Positions 43,524 to 54,761 are shown, counted from the first letter of the stretch. The stretch: DNA of 64,000 bases from Pseudoalteromonas viridis (GCF_017742995.1 NZ_CP072425.1:434001-498000); one strand, 5' to 3'. Numbers and translations are program-made. The notes: generated from the sequence alone by a model not told the origin.

Positions 43524-43599
43524 GGGGCTATAGCTCAGCTGGGAGAGCGCCTGCCTTGCACGCAGGAGGTCAGCAGTTCGATCCTGCTTAGCTCCACCA
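43524..43599 (+). tRNA. tRNA-Ala (anticodon TGC)
   Basis: 76 bases: acceptor GGGGCTA/TAGCTCC with the G3-U70 identity pair of alanine tRNAs, anticodon stem CCTGC/GCAGG with loop CTTGCAC (anticodon TGC), T loop TTCGATC and an encoded CCA. It is a stand-alone gene, not inside an rRNA operon. Confidence 0.97.
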
Positions 43600-43701
43600 C
43601 TTTCCGCCTTTCCTTGCTCCTTAATCCCAAACTCAAAAACCACACAAACAGACAGTCTGTTAGGCGATATTTAAGGGCACATCCTTGTACCCAATAACGT
43701 A

Positions 43702-44949
43702 TTAATCTCTTATCTGACCTTCACCATTGACCAGATATTTCTCTGTTGTCAGCGACTCCAGACCCATCGGACCGTAAGCATGTAGCTTAGTCGTTGCAAT
43801 GCCAATCTCTGCGCCTAAGCCCAGTTGACCCCCATCACTGAAACGTGACGAGGCATTCACCATAACAACAGAAGCATCAACACTGCGCTGGAACAGTTCA
43901 GCGGTCTGCATATCCTGCGTGCAGATCACTTCGGTATGATGACTGCCAAAGCGATCTATGTGTGCCACTGCCGCACTGAAGTCCGCCACCTGTTTCACTG
44001 CAATCTCCAGGCTCAGGTACTCTTCGCCAAACGCATCGTCAGCCAGCACAGTGGCATTATCGAAGTATCCGGCACTCGCCTGATCAGCATTAATTTTAAC
44101 GCCACGCTGCTGCAGGGCTTGTGCAGCTTGTGGTAAAAACTGCTCTGCGATGTCCTGATGGACAATCAAACCTTCGAGTGCATTGCAGACGCCGGTGCGC
44201 TGGGTTTTACCATTGATCAGCAGTTGCAGCGCCTTGTCGAGATCGGCGTCTTTATCCACGTACAGGTGACACACCCCTTTAAAGTGCTGGATCACCGGTA
44301 CTGTACTGTTTTGTGTGACGAACTGGATCAGGCCTTCACCACCGCGTGGAATGATCAGATCTATGTAATCTTTTTGCTGCATCAGCTCCATCATCAGACT
44401 GCGATCCGGGTCTGGGATTACACTGATCAGTGCCGTCGGCAGACTGTGGGTTTCCAGCACGCCGTGCAGTACTTTGGCGATGGCCAGCGAGCTTTGCAGT
44501 GCTTCTTTACCACCACGCAGGATCACGCCATTGCCCGATTTAAAGCACAAAGCACCGGCATCTGCTGTCACATTCGGACGGGCTTCGTAAATCATACACA
44601 CCACGCCCAGTGGCACGCGCATTTTTCTGATTTCAATGCCGTTAGGTCGCGCGCCCAAATCCCGAGTTGTGCCAACCGGATCGGGTAATTCGATAATGGT
44701 TTCAATGCCCTGTGCCATGTCTTCAATACGCTCCGGCGTGAGCGTCAGACGGTCGACCATCGCAGCTGGTAACTGGTTTTCGCGTGCCGCCTTCAGGTCT
44801 TGCTGATTGGCATGGATGATTTCATCCATACTGGCTCTGAGTGCACCCGCCATACCGCGCAATACCGCGTCTTTTTGTGGCGTTGATAACAACGCCAGAG
44901 TTTTTGCCGCCTGCGCTGCATTATGTGCAATTTCTGTAATTAAGCTCAT
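43702..44949 (-). CDS. proA: ProA, gamma-glutamyl phosphate reductase
   Basis: 415 residues of the ALDH-like fold: VCMIYEARPNVTADAGALCFKSGNG and RTGVCNALEGLIVH with the catalytic Cys. It reduces glutamyl-5-phosphate to the semialdehyde in proline synthesis. Its start overlaps the proB stop by 4 bases. Confidence 0.96.
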   Translation of the reverse strand: MSLITEIAHNAAQAAKTLALLSTPQKDAVLRGMAGALRASMDEIIHANQQDLKAARENQLPAAMVDRLTLTPERIEDMAQGIETIIELPDPVGTTRDLGARPNGIEIRKMRVPLGVVCMIYEARPNVTADAGALCFKSGNGVILRGGKEALQSSLAIAKVLHGVLETHSLPTALISVIPDPDRSLMMELMQQKDYIDLIIPRGGEGLIQFVTQNSTVPVIQHFKGVCHLYVDKDADLDKALQLLINGKTQRTGVCNALEGLIVHQDIAEQFLPQAAQALQQRGVKINADQASAGYFDNATVLADDAFGEEYLSLEIAVKQVADFSAAVAHIDRFGSHHTEVICTQDMQTAELFQRSVDASVVMVNASSRFSDGGQLGLGAEIGIATTKLHAYGPMGLESLTTEKYLVNGEGQIRD

Positions 44950-46037
44950 GATTTTCTTTCCTCAAATACTGCAATATCATTTTGTGAGATGACCGGGCCT
45001 ATGCTGTCCTGAACTTTCTCAGTGACTATATCTTTGTCCTGCTGGGCAATGAAGTTAAGCAAGCAGCTGCTGTAATTACTGTTTGCCTTGGCCAGCTTCT
45101 GACCATCTTCGTTTCTCACCAGCACGGTTTCGCCCGCCGAGAAGTCGCCATTGACTGCGACTATGTCATCACAGCTCAGCTCATCAAATTCACTAGCCTC
45201 AACGATCAGCTCACCTTGTTCCGATGCGGTGTGCGTCATCCAGTGCACAGCCTCCTGCATCGGCGTGTCGTAAGGCAAAAAACGCGTTCCCGGGTTCGCT
45301 CCATTAAGCAGCTCTGAGAAAGTATCTTCGTTAAAGCCATTCACTATGTACGTCACAATGCCATGGGATGTGGCCTTTTCCGCCGCCTGTAGCTTGGTTC
45401 TCATACCACCCGTACCGACACTGCTGGTTGGCCCGCCAGTCATGGCATAAATCTCCGGGGTTAGTTCACCCACAGTGTCCAGCAGTCTGGCATCCGGGTT
45501 TTTATTGGGATCTTTATCGTACAGGCCGTTCACGTCAGAGCAGATGATCAGGCAATCGGCATCCGCCGCCGCCGCTACCATGGCAGATAAATTGTCGTTA
45601 TCACCGACCTTCAAATCGTCCGTCGTCACCGCATCATTTTCGTTGATAATAGGCAGGATCCCTTGCTCCAGTAAAGTGAACAATGTTTCACGAATACTGT
45701 TATAACGATCGCGGTCGCGCAAGTCGCCATGGGTCAGCAGCAACTGGGCCGACGGAAAGTCAAAAAAACGCTCCCAGGTCGAGATCATTTCTGTCTGCCC
45801 TGCCGCCGCCATGGCCTTTTTTACCGCCACTGAGCTTTTGTCTTTATTTTTGAACAGGTGCGACCCGGCTGCCACAGCGCCGGATGACACCAGCAGCACC
45901 TCTTTGCCTTTGGCGCGACACTGCACAATAAACTGTGCAATGTTAAGCAGGTAACGTGAGCGGCAACCGTCCTGCTCTGGTGCGATTAACGCACTGCCGA
46001 TTTTGATTACGATGCGTTGAGATGTTTCAATTGACAT
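44946..46037 (-). CDS. proB: ProB, glutamate 5-kinase
   Basis: 363 residues. The amino-acid kinase domain has IVIKIGSALI, LVSSGAVAAG and INENDAV, and the C-terminal half is a PUA domain (ASEFDELSCDDIVAVNGDFS). First step of proline synthesis, normally feedback-inhibited by proline. First gene of proBA. Confidence 0.96.
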   Translation of the reverse strand: MSIETSQRIVIKIGSALIAPEQDGCRSRYLLNIAQFIVQCRAKGKEVLLVSSGAVAAGSHLFKNKDKSSVAVKKAMAAAGQTEMISTWERFFDFPSAQLLLTHGDLRDRDRYNSIRETLFTLLEQGILPIINENDAVTTDDLKVGDNDNLSAMVAAAADADCLIICSDVNGLYDKDPNKNPDARLLDTVGELTPEIYAMTGGPTSSVGTGGMRTKLQAAEKATSHGIVTYIVNGFNEDTFSELLNGANPGTRFLPYDTPMQEAVHWMTHTASEQGELIVEASEFDELSCDDIVAVNGDFSAGETVLVRNEDGQKLAKANSNYSSCLLNFIAQQDKDIVTEKVQDSIGPVISQNDIAVFEERKS

Positions 46038-46775
46038 GTTTTTTCCGTTTTACCTTATACCCTCATGCGCGCAGTATCCAGGTTGATACTACAACGCTTC
46101 TTTGTCAGCAGACGCGACCACAAAAGATAAGATAACAACGGCTTCGAAATACCCACTCACACGAATACAGCATACATTTCGAAACGGCAAACAGACAGAC
46201 CCCTGACATGTACGCACTGAACTATTCAGTACTAACAAGCAACTGTGGCTGCGAAAACTAAGAAAGATTGATTGTGACCTGAGAGACATGCTCTGCTGGT
46301 CGAGCCGTTTTTTGCAGGCTCACCATGGTTTGGTGCGGCAAAAAAGGCCTGATCGCAATGAATAATTGCGCACATGAGTAGATTGATGATGGGCGCAAAG
46401 CCCGCTCGAATAAACGCCATATACCTTAGCGCGGATCCGGTTAAAATTGCAACCTGTCGCCACATTAAATGTTTATAACCACTATAAAAACAAAAAATAC
46501 TTCTTACCAATCAATCAGTTAATTTTATTCACTCTTAACTGAGCAATCCACAAAAGAAATGTACTCGCATCAAGGGCATGACCCTTATGGTCAATTCAGA
46601 TAGTATACTCGTTCCCTCTTAGCACGTGACAAGCTATACATTTCACGATATCAGTAAAAAATAGCTTTAGCCTTTTGAATTACGCTTGCACTCGAAATAT
46701 TTTAACTTTATGCTTAAAAAGCATACATTTATTGAAGTGTATGTAAAAGTGTAATCTGACAAAAGGAAATGAAAA
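46038..46775. other. non-coding region between proB and the leader-peptide gene
   Basis: About 740 bases without a supported gene. Short open frames on the minus strand (46089-46289, 46232-46510, 46667-46888) lack ribosome sites and plausible composition. There is an AAGGG...CCCTT inverted pair around 46572-46586, and TATACT-type -10 words nearby that could serve the peptide gene downstream. Confidence 0.45.
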
Positions 46776-46913
46776 ATGAAGCTATCTTTGAACAAAAAGA
46801 AAATGAAGAACTTATCGACAGATACCAAGTGTATACCTGCAAAATTAACTCCCGAAGTAGCTGGCGGCACGATTAAGAATACTGGCATTTATACATGCCG
46901 AACTATGGAATAA
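46776..46913 (+). CDS. orphan Gly-Gly leader peptide (class I lanthipeptide-like/RiPP precursor family)
   Basis: 45 residues, too short for most gene finders. AAGGA lies 8 bases before the ATG. The N-terminus KLSLNKKKMKNLSTD and the PEVAGG ending near residue 31 form a leader with a double-glycine cleavage site. The remaining 14 residues (TIKNTGIYTCRTME) would be the core, with four Thr and one Cys. Similar small KLxLNKKxLKxLS...VAGG peptides occur in Pseudoalteromonas and are annotated as lanthipeptide-like. No modifying enzyme, protease or ABC exporter is nearby, so maturation would have to occur in trans. An overlapping alternative frame from 46769 is less convincing. Confidence 0.7.
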   Translation: MKLSLNKKKMKNLSTDTKCIPAKLTPEVAGGTIKNTGIYTCRTME

Positions 46914-47081
46914 CCATAAAACACAAATTATTAAAATAAAGTGCGGCAATTGTAGACCATAAATATTGCTGCACATTCATATCTTTCCTTCATTAAAAAT
47001 CACTCGTTCTTGCCCTACTATAAGCCACAGTAACTAAGCGAAAGACTATACTCAAAACGATACCTACTTGCGGGAGCAGCT

Positions 47082-48938
47082 ATGTCAGCTATTTATATTG
47101 CCGGGATTGCGTTATTTTCTGTTTTAGCCCAATGGCTTGCCTGGGTGTGCCGGGTGCCGGCTATTTTATTTTTACTTCTTACCGGCTTGTTGCTGGGCCC
47201 CGTTTCTGGTCAGTTACAGCCGGATCAATTGCTCGGCGATTTGCTTTTCCCTGTGGTCTCGCTGTCCGTTGCCATTATCTTGTTCGAGGGGGCATTAACA
47301 CTGCACTTTCATGAACTGAAAGGTATAGGAAAAGTCGTGCGCAACTTGTGCTCCATCGGCATGCTGACCACCTTTGCGATCCTCACTGCCAGTGCAATCT
47401 GGCTGCTGGAGCTGGACTGGCGGGTGGCTGCGGTGCTGGGGGCTGTACTGGTGGTCACAGGTCCAACGGTGATAGCCCCGATGCTTAATGCCATGCGACC
47501 GGAAAAAGACATTGATCGGATCCTGCGCTGGGAAGGCATCGTTATCGACCCCATAGGCGCCTTGTTCGCGGTTTTGGTGTTCGAGGCGGTCAACCAGGTA
47601 GGAGAAGCCGCCGTGTTCAGCCATACGATGCTGGCGCTGTTTTCAACGCTGGGTGTGGGGACCTCTGTGGGGATTGTGGCAGGCTGGCTGACCACCACCA
47701 TTATCCGCCGGGAATGGCTACCGTACGAGCTGCACAAGTTTGGCATTCTTGCGCTGGTGCTGTTCAGCTTTACCCTGGCAAACCACCTGAGCCACGAATC
47801 CGGACTGCTGGCCGTCACTATTTTTGGGATCTGGCTCGCCAATCAGGACGATTTAGAAATTGACTCGGTACTGGAGTTCAAAGAAGACTTGTCGATGATC
47901 CTGATCTCCAGTTTATTTATTCTGCTCGCTGCACGCCTGCAACTGGAAGATCTGATGCTGCTTGACGGTGATGTGTTTATCTTCCTGGCCATTGTGTTAT
48001 TTGTCGCCCGGCCTCTGAGCATTGCAGTCTCTACCTTTGGCAGCGATCTGCCACTGCGATCGCGGCTGCTGCTTGCCTGGATTGCACCCCGGGGTATCGT
48101 TGCAGCAGCCGTCGGCTCTGTATTCGCGCTGAGTATGATGCAGTCGGGTTACCCCGATGCCAACAAAATGGTGCCGCTGATCTTTACCGTGATCATAGTG
48201 ACTGTGATCCTACAAAGCCTCACTGCAACCCCGCTGGCACGTTTACTGAAAGTGCGTCAGCCTGCCCCCAATACGTTATTACTGATTGGTGCCAACCACG
48301 TCTCCCGCGCGATCGCCCGAGGTTTGAAAGAACAAAATGTTGATGTTTACTTGTCTGATCCGGCATGGGAAAACTGTAAGATGGCACGCATGGATGGCCT
48401 GCCCTGCTATTATGGTAACCCGCAGTCAGAGCACGCTGAGCGTTACCTGCCACTGACCAGCCTTAAGTCGGTGCTGGCACTGTCGCCCAACCGTCACCAC
48501 AACGCACTGGGTGTGCAGTATTTTTCCCACCTGCTGGGGGAACAAAACGTCTTCTCACTGAAGTCTTCAACAAACCATGCCAAAGCCAATAAAGACAGCG
48601 CCACATTCCTGTCTCGCCAGTTGCTGTTTGGTGATGAAGGCAATTATGCCAAGCTAAGTAGCATGATGGCCAAAGGGGGCAAAGTTAGCGCGACCCGGCT
48701 ATCGGAGGAGTTTACCTGGGCGCAATATCAGGAAGTGAATAAAGAAGCGATACCGCTGTTTATCATAGGAGAAGCAGGCAAAAACGACGATGGCCTGCCA
48801 GTACGCCCCTTTACCCCGCAGATGAAAAACGCCCCCGGCAGCGGAGAGCGGGTATTGGCACTACAACCGCCTAAATTGTCGGTGCTCAAAGATCCCGCGC
48901 AAAAAGAAGCGCCCATCGGAGAAAAACTGGGAGATTAG
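47082..48938 (+). CDS. CPA1 family Na+/H+ antiporter (NhaP-like) with C-terminal nucleotide-binding-like domain
   Basis: 618 residues. About 12-13 TM helices fill the first 380 residues, including LSVAIILFEGALTL, VVTGPTVIAPML and WEGIVIDPIGALFAV (with the Asp of the ion site), and WIAPRGIVAAAVGSVFAL. The C-terminal ~220 residues start with TLLLIGANHVSRAIARGLKEQNVDVYLSD, a TrkA-N-like Rossmann domain without a full GxGxxG. It exchanges protons for Na+ or K+ at the inner membrane. GGGAG precedes the ATG. Confidence 0.85.
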   Translation: MSAIYIAGIALFSVLAQWLAWVCRVPAILFLLLTGLLLGPVSGQLQPDQLLGDLLFPVVSLSVAIILFEGALTLHFHELKGIGKVVRNLCSIGMLTTFAILTASAIWLLELDWRVAAVLGAVLVVTGPTVIAPMLNAMRPEKDIDRILRWEGIVIDPIGALFAVLVFEAVNQVGEAAVFSHTMLALFSTLGVGTSVGIVAGWLTTTIIRREWLPYELHKFGILALVLFSFTLANHLSHESGLLAVTIFGIWLANQDDLEIDSVLEFKEDLSMILISSLFILLAARLQLEDLMLLDGDVFIFLAIVLFVARPLSIAVSTFGSDLPLRSRLLLAWIAPRGIVAAAVGSVFALSMMQSGYPDANKMVPLIFTVIIVTVILQSLTATPLARLLKVRQPAPNTLLLIGANHVSRAIARGLKEQNVDVYLSDPAWENCKMARMDGLPCYYGNPQSEHAERYLPLTSLKSVLALSPNRHHNALGVQYFSHLLGEQNVFSLKSSTNHAKANKDSATFLSRQLLFGDEGNYAKLSSMMAKGGKVSATRLSEEFTWAQYQEVNKEAIPLFIIGEAGKNDDGLPVRPFTPQMKNAPGSGERVLALQPPKLSVLKDPAQKEAPIGEKLGD

Positions 48939-48940
48939 TC

Positions 48941-49573
48941 CTACATCGGTAGCCGGGCACGTTTAACTACACTGTCCGGCATTTTCTGCGCCAGCAACGC
49001 CAGCGCCGTTTCGATGCGCTTATGCAGTTTTTTGTCTGCGACTGCGGCGTGGAACAACCAGCGATAGGCGTCCTCATAATCTCTTGGACTGCCGTACCCC
49101 TTATTGAACAAATCGACTAGCCTCAGCTGAGCTTTTAAATTTCCCAGCACCGAGGCCTCACGCAAGTAGGTAATGGCCATCCGCTTGTCCATTTGCACCA
49201 GCTTACCAAGATCATAATAGCGGCCAAGCTGCTCCAGCGCCGGTGCTAAGCCCTGCTCAGCCGCCTTGCGCATATAATACAGGCCAAGCTCAACGTTACG
49301 GTCAACACAGACCGCGTAGGCCAGCATATCGCCATACAGGAACTGGTACGACGGCAGCGCCATTATTTCGGCGCGTGCTTCGATATCCTGAACCAACTGG
49401 CACTCATCGTCTTTAACACGTTTCAGGTGTGCGTTGCGACTGATCAGCTCCAGCAGCTCCGCTTGGCTATAAAGGGGAACGGCTTCAATCGGCTCATCGC
49501 CTTTAGAATGAGGGCTGATAAATAAGCAAGCGCTTACAATCAGCGCAGATATCATACTTAGATGCTTGTTCAT
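48941..49573 (-). CDS. motX: MotX, sodium-driven polar flagellar motor protein
   Basis: 210 residues, as in Vibrio. A signal peptide is followed by VPLYSQAELLELISRN, DECQLVQDIEARAEIM and FLYGDMLAYAVCVDRNVELGLYYM, the MotX signature with two Cys that form a disulfide. Sel1-type repeats follow (AAEQGLAPALEQLGRYY, REASVLGNLKAQLRLVDLF). MotX and MotY make the T ring that assembles PomAB stators. The ATG at 49573 gives the signal peptide; a longer frame upstream is rejected. Convergent with the antiporter, separated by 2 bases. Confidence 0.93.
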   Translation of the reverse strand: MNKHLSMISALIVSACLFISPHSKGDEPIEAVPLYSQAELLELISRNAHLKRVKDDECQLVQDIEARAEIMALPSYQFLYGDMLAYAVCVDRNVELGLYYMRKAAEQGLAPALEQLGRYYDLGKLVQMDKRMAITYLREASVLGNLKAQLRLVDLFNKGYGSPRDYEDAYRWLFHAAVADKKLHKRIETALALLAQKMPDSVVKRARLPM

Positions 49574-49704
49574 ATTCGATACGTACCAAAAACACACTGA
49601 CATTAAGTATACAATAAATGTGCCACTGAGAAGGATTGCATTGGAGAAACTAGGCTGAGCCTGAGCAAGTGAAGGCAAGCATAATGCTTCTTACAGACAT
49701 AAAA

Positions 49705-49732
49705 AAAGCTGCCGTAGCAGCTTTCTTTACAC
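49705..49732 (-). terminator. terminator of purA
   Basis: On the minus strand AAAGCTGCTACGGCAGCTTT followed by T residues, directly after the purA stop region. Confidence 0.9.
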
Positions 49733-49736
49733 TTAA

Positions 49737-51074
<1,338 letters not shown>

Positions 51075-51230
51075 TTAGGCGCAGATTTTATCAGAAAAGC
51101 ACGTTCAAAACACCCCATTACGGCTATTTTTTCCGCACTCACCGGGATCCTAATGAAATTAAGAGAGTTTCTTTAACTCGTCTGATCAGGTGGTATTGCC
51201 CATAGGCGTTTCTGAACAGGGTTAAAAAGC

Positions 51231-51256
51231 AAAAAACCCCGCTGCTGCGGGGTTTT
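51231..51256 (-). terminator. terminator of the hflK-hflC unit
   Basis: AACCCCGCTGCTGCGGGGTT stem; on the minus strand it ends in T6. It lies 45 bases after the hflC stop. Confidence 0.93.
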
Positions 51257-51301
51257 CAATTCGGACTTTAGTCACGCCATTACAATAACAAGAGCGCCGA
51301 C

Positions 51302-52180
51302 TTATTCGCCTTTTTTGTTCTTCATGTAATCGAAGAACTCGCTATCCGGTGATAATACCATCACGTCGCCTTTGCTGGTGAAAGTATTTTTGTATGCTTC
51401 CAGCGAGCGAACAAAGCCGAAGAATTCCGGATCCTTGTTGTACGCATCAGCATAAATTTTTGCCGCCAGTGCATCGCCCTGACCGCGTACAGCACGGGCA
51501 TTACGCTCCGCATCTGCCAGCATAACGGTGACCCTGCGGTCAACTTCAGCACGAATGATCTCCGCCTTTTCCTGACCTTCTGAGCGGTGCTCTTTCGCCA
51601 CGGCAGTACGCTCAGCACGCATCCGCTGGAAGATTGAGTTACTGACTTCGTTTGGCAGGTTGATTTGCTTAACCCGCACATCCAGCACCTCAATACCTAG
51701 CTCCTGAGCACTTTCAGAGGCTTGTACCAGCGCTTCTTCCATCAGCTCGCTACGTTCACCCGAGACAATCTCTTTAATGGTACGCGAACCAAAGTTGGTT
51801 CTCAGACCATTGTTCACTTTCTGCTTAAGCAGGGTTTCAGCGTATTGCTTATCACCTCTGGCACGCAGATAGTAGGCCGAGAAATCGTTAACACGCCACT
51901 TCACGAATGAATCAACGATCAAGTCTTTTTTCTCACTGGTAACGAAACGATCCGGTGCACCATCCAGCGTCTGAATACGCGCGTCAATGCGACGTACCTG
52001 ACTGAAAAATGGCACTTTCAGGTGCAGACCTGGCTCGTATACCACGGCATTGTCCTGGCTGTCTTTTTGTACTTTACTGAACAGTAAAACAATGGCGCGT
52101 TGACCTTCTGTGACAACAAACACCGACGAAAAAGCCAAAAATGCGGCAATGATCAATCCTACGACAGTCATGTTTTTCAT
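51302..52180 (-). CDS. hflC: HflC, SPFH-domain partner of HflK
   Basis: 292 residues: an N-terminal TM anchor (VGLIIAAFLAFSSVFVV), the SPFH domain with FVTSEKKDLIVDSFVKWRV, and a coiled coil (AERNARAVRGQGDALAAKIY). HflK and HflC form a periplasmic cage around FtsH and limit its proteolysis. It starts 5 bases after hflK. Confidence 0.96.
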   Translation of the reverse strand: MKNMTVVGLIIAAFLAFSSVFVVTEGQRAIVLLFSKVQKDSQDNAVVYEPGLHLKVPFFSQVRRIDARIQTLDGAPDRFVTSEKKDLIVDSFVKWRVNDFSAYYLRARGDKQYAETLLKQKVNNGLRTNFGSRTIKEIVSGERSELMEEALVQASESAQELGIEVLDVRVKQINLPNEVSNSIFQRMRAERTAVAKEHRSEGQEKAEIIRAEVDRRVTVMLADAERNARAVRGQGDALAAKIYADAYNKDPEFFGFVRSLEAYKNTFTSKGDVMVLSPDSEFFDYMKNKKGE

Positions 52181-52185
52181 GTCAG

Positions 52186-53349
52186 TTACCTCCCACCATT
52201 GTTAAAACGGTCACGTGAAAAACGATCATCACTGCTGTTCACTGTGCTGTTGCGTGACTGACCCAGTGACTGACGCAGCTGGTTGATGTCGTTCTGGCTT
52301 GGCAGGGTAACCTGCGTGCCCGACTTACTTTGCTGCATGATCTTATCCAGTGGCAAATACATCATGTTGTTGCCACCTTTTACGTCAACCAGCACTTTAG
52401 AGCTGTTACCCAGCACTTGCTCCATGGTTTCAATGTACAAACGTTCACGGGTAACCTGCTTGGCAGCCCGATACTCTGGCAATAGCTTTTCAAAACGCTC
52501 AACCTCACCCTGCGCTTCCAGAGTGATACGCTCTCGGTACGCTTCTGCTTCTTGCGTCATACGCGTTACCTGACCACGGGCACGCGGCTCGATTTCTCTT
52601 GCGTATGCCTCAGCTTCACGAATGAAACGCTCTTCATCCTCTTGCGCTGCAATGGCGTCATCAAATGCATCTTTTACTTCCGCAGGCGGACGTGAGTCTT
52701 TAAAGTTCACATCGGTGACGATAATACCCAGGTTGTATGGCTCGATGATCTTGGTCAGTTCATCCCAGGTACGCTGACGTACCAATTCACGGCCCGTGGT
52801 TAATACCTGGTCCATGCGAGAATGACCCACAACATAGCGCAATGCACTATCCAGTGCCTGCTGTAAGCTGTGATCGGCATCGGTTACGCTGAAGCGATAT
52901 AAGGTCGGATCAACCACCCGATACTGAACCTCAAACTCAACGCTCACCACATTCTCGTCTTCAGTCAGCATAAAACCTGATGCCGACAAAGAACGAACCG
53001 CTTCAATATCAATGGGGATAACACGTTCAATAAAGGTCATTTTCCAGCGCAGACCCGGCTCGGCGATACGGTTAAATTCACCGAATTGCAGCACTATGCC
53101 ACGCTCGGCTTCTTTCACTGTGTAAATACCGCTTAACGCCCAAACAACAAAAGCAATTAACAGCACAAACACCATACCGGCACCGCCGATACCGCCGCCT
53201 TTGCCTGGCTTACCGCCAAACATGCCGCCAAACTTGTTGTTGAATTTGCGGAATACTTCGTCTAAGTCAGGTGGCCCCTGATCACGACCACCACGGTTCT
53301 TCCACGGGTCGTTATCATTGCCATTATTACCCGGTTCGTTCCAGGCCAT
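52186..53349 (-). CDS. hflK: HflK, SPFH-domain regulator of FtsH
   Basis: 387 residues: a Gly/Asn-rich cytoplasmic N-terminus, a TM helix (GMVFVLLIAFVVWALSGIY), the SPFH domain (RGIVLQFGEFNRIAEPGLRW) and coiled-coil segments, ending in a Ser/Asn/Arg-rich tail. Acts with HflC. Confidence 0.96.
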   Translation of the reverse strand: MAWNEPGNNGNDNDPWKNRGGRDQGPPDLDEVFRKFNNKFGGMFGGKPGKGGGIGGAGMVFVLLIAFVVWALSGIYTVKEAERGIVLQFGEFNRIAEPGLRWKMTFIERVIPIDIEAVRSLSASGFMLTEDENVVSVEFEVQYRVVDPTLYRFSVTDADHSLQQALDSALRYVVGHSRMDQVLTTGRELVRQRTWDELTKIIEPYNLGIIVTDVNFKDSRPPAEVKDAFDDAIAAQEDEERFIREAEAYAREIEPRARGQVTRMTQEAEAYRERITLEAQGEVERFEKLLPEYRAAKQVTRERLYIETMEQVLGNSSKVLVDVKGGNNMMYLPLDKIMQQSKSGTQVTLPSQNDINQLRQSLGQSRNSTVNSSDDRFSRDRFNNGGR

Positions 53350-53440
53350 AGCTATACTCCATTGTTATAAAATGAATTAATCTAAATCTAACAAAAAACA
53401 CAGAGATCTAATAGAGAAATGCGTGCAATAAGCGGCTTTT

Positions 53441-54730
53441 TCAATCTTCCACCACAAATTGCGCTATTTCCTGCCCCTGCTCTTTCTTTAATCTTTCCCA
53501 ATCTGCCTGCGGTAACCTGACATCCAACAGCCAGTTTCCAGCCTCGTCATAGGACTCGCCATTTACCGCATTGAGATTAAACAGCGCACCGCGCAGCTTA
53601 CCAAATGCAGGCGGCACCAACAGCTTACTGGCAAAAATTTTCTTCGCCAGCAGCTCTGAAATTGCCTGTTCAAGCAACTCAATGCCTTCACCCGTATGTG
53701 CCGATAACCACACACGCACTGGCACGCCCTGATCGTCTCTGTCTATTTTAGGGTTGATCTCGTCAACCAGATCAATTTTGTTGTAAACCAACAGCTGAGG
53801 GATCTCATCCGCCTCAATTTCTTTGAGGACCGATTGTACCTCTTCTATGTTCTCTTTTCTTCTCTGATCTGCGACATCGACAACATGCAGCTGTAAGTCT
53901 GCTTCCCGGGTTTCGGTCAAAGTCGCTTTAAAAGCGGCAACCAAATCATGGGGTAAATGGCGGATAAAGCCAACCGTATCAGCAAAGATGACTGGGCCGA
54001 CATCTGTAATTTCCAGCTTACGCAACGTTGGATCCAAAGTCGCAAAAAGCTGATCCGCCGCATACACATCAGCATTGGTGACGTGATTAAACAAGGTTGA
54101 TTTACCCGCATTGGTATAACCAACCAAAGACACTGTCGGAATTTCATTACGGCTACGGGCACGACGCCCTTGCTCTCGCACTGTTGCCACTTTTTCGAGT
54201 CGCTTACGGATGCTTTTTATCCGCTCCCGGAGTAACCGCCGGTCAGTTTCCAGCTGGGTTTCACCTGGCCCACGCAAGCCTATCCCGCCTTTTTGTCTTT
54301 CAAGGTGGGTCCAGCCGCGGATCAGGCGAGTTGAAATATGCCGTAACTGCGCCAGCTCAACCTGCAACTTACCTTCGTGGGTGCGGGCACGCTGAGCAAA
54401 AATATCTAAAATTAAGGTCGTTCTATCTAATACCCGACAACGGCAGACACGCTCTAAGTTGCGCTCTTGAGAGGGACTGAGTTGATGATTAAAGATGATG
54501 ACATCTGCATTGTGAGTTCTGACAATCTCAGCGATTTCTTCTGCTTTCCCCGTCCCGACAAATAATTTCGGGTGAGGGGCCTGACGGCTGCCTTGCACAA
54601 CCGTCAAACAACTAACACCAGCAGAAGACACTAGCATTTCCAGCTCACGAAGATCTTCTCGATCTCCTTCATTTGGAAACTCTATATGTACTAAGACTGC
54701 CTGTTCGCCGGCTTCATAACGGTCAAACAA
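53441..54730 (-). CDS. hflX: HflX, ribosome-splitting GTPase
   Basis: 429 residues. An N-terminal HflX domain is followed by a coiled coil and the G domain with G1 GYTNAGKST, G3 DTVGFI and G4 NKID. The start is a TTG (54730) because the downstream codons FDRYEAGEQAVLVHI match the E. coli HflX N-terminus, and GGAG lies 9 bases upstream. HflX rescues stalled ribosomes, notably under heat stress. Between hfq and hflK, as usual. Confidence 0.95.
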   Translation of the reverse strand: MFDRYEAGEQAVLVHIEFPNEGDREDLRELEMLVSSAGVSCLTVVQGSRQAPHPKLFVGTGKAEEIAEIVRTHNADVIIFNHQLSPSQERNLERVCRCRVLDRTTLILDIFAQRARTHEGKLQVELAQLRHISTRLIRGWTHLERQKGGIGLRGPGETQLETDRRLLRERIKSIRKRLEKVATVREQGRRARSRNEIPTVSLVGYTNAGKSTLFNHVTNADVYAADQLFATLDPTLRKLEITDVGPVIFADTVGFIRHLPHDLVAAFKATLTETREADLQLHVVDVADQRRKENIEEVQSVLKEIEADEIPQLLVYNKIDLVDEINPKIDRDDQGVPVRVWLSAHTGEGIELLEQAISELLAKKIFASKLLVPPAFGKLRGALFNLNAVNGESYDEAGNWLLDVRLPQADWERLKKEQGQEIAQFVVED

Positions 54731-54761
54731 GCATTACGCTCCTACTATCGATTAAAAACGA

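Noticed and set aside
46089..46888. Several short minus-strand frames between proB and the peptide gene
   Set aside because: Poor codon use and no ribosome sites; one overlaps the convincing peptide gene on the other strand.
54731..54761. Possible frame problem at the hflX start because no ATG fits
   Set aside because: A TTG start with GGAG upstream gives exactly the N-terminus known for HflX, so the gene is intact.
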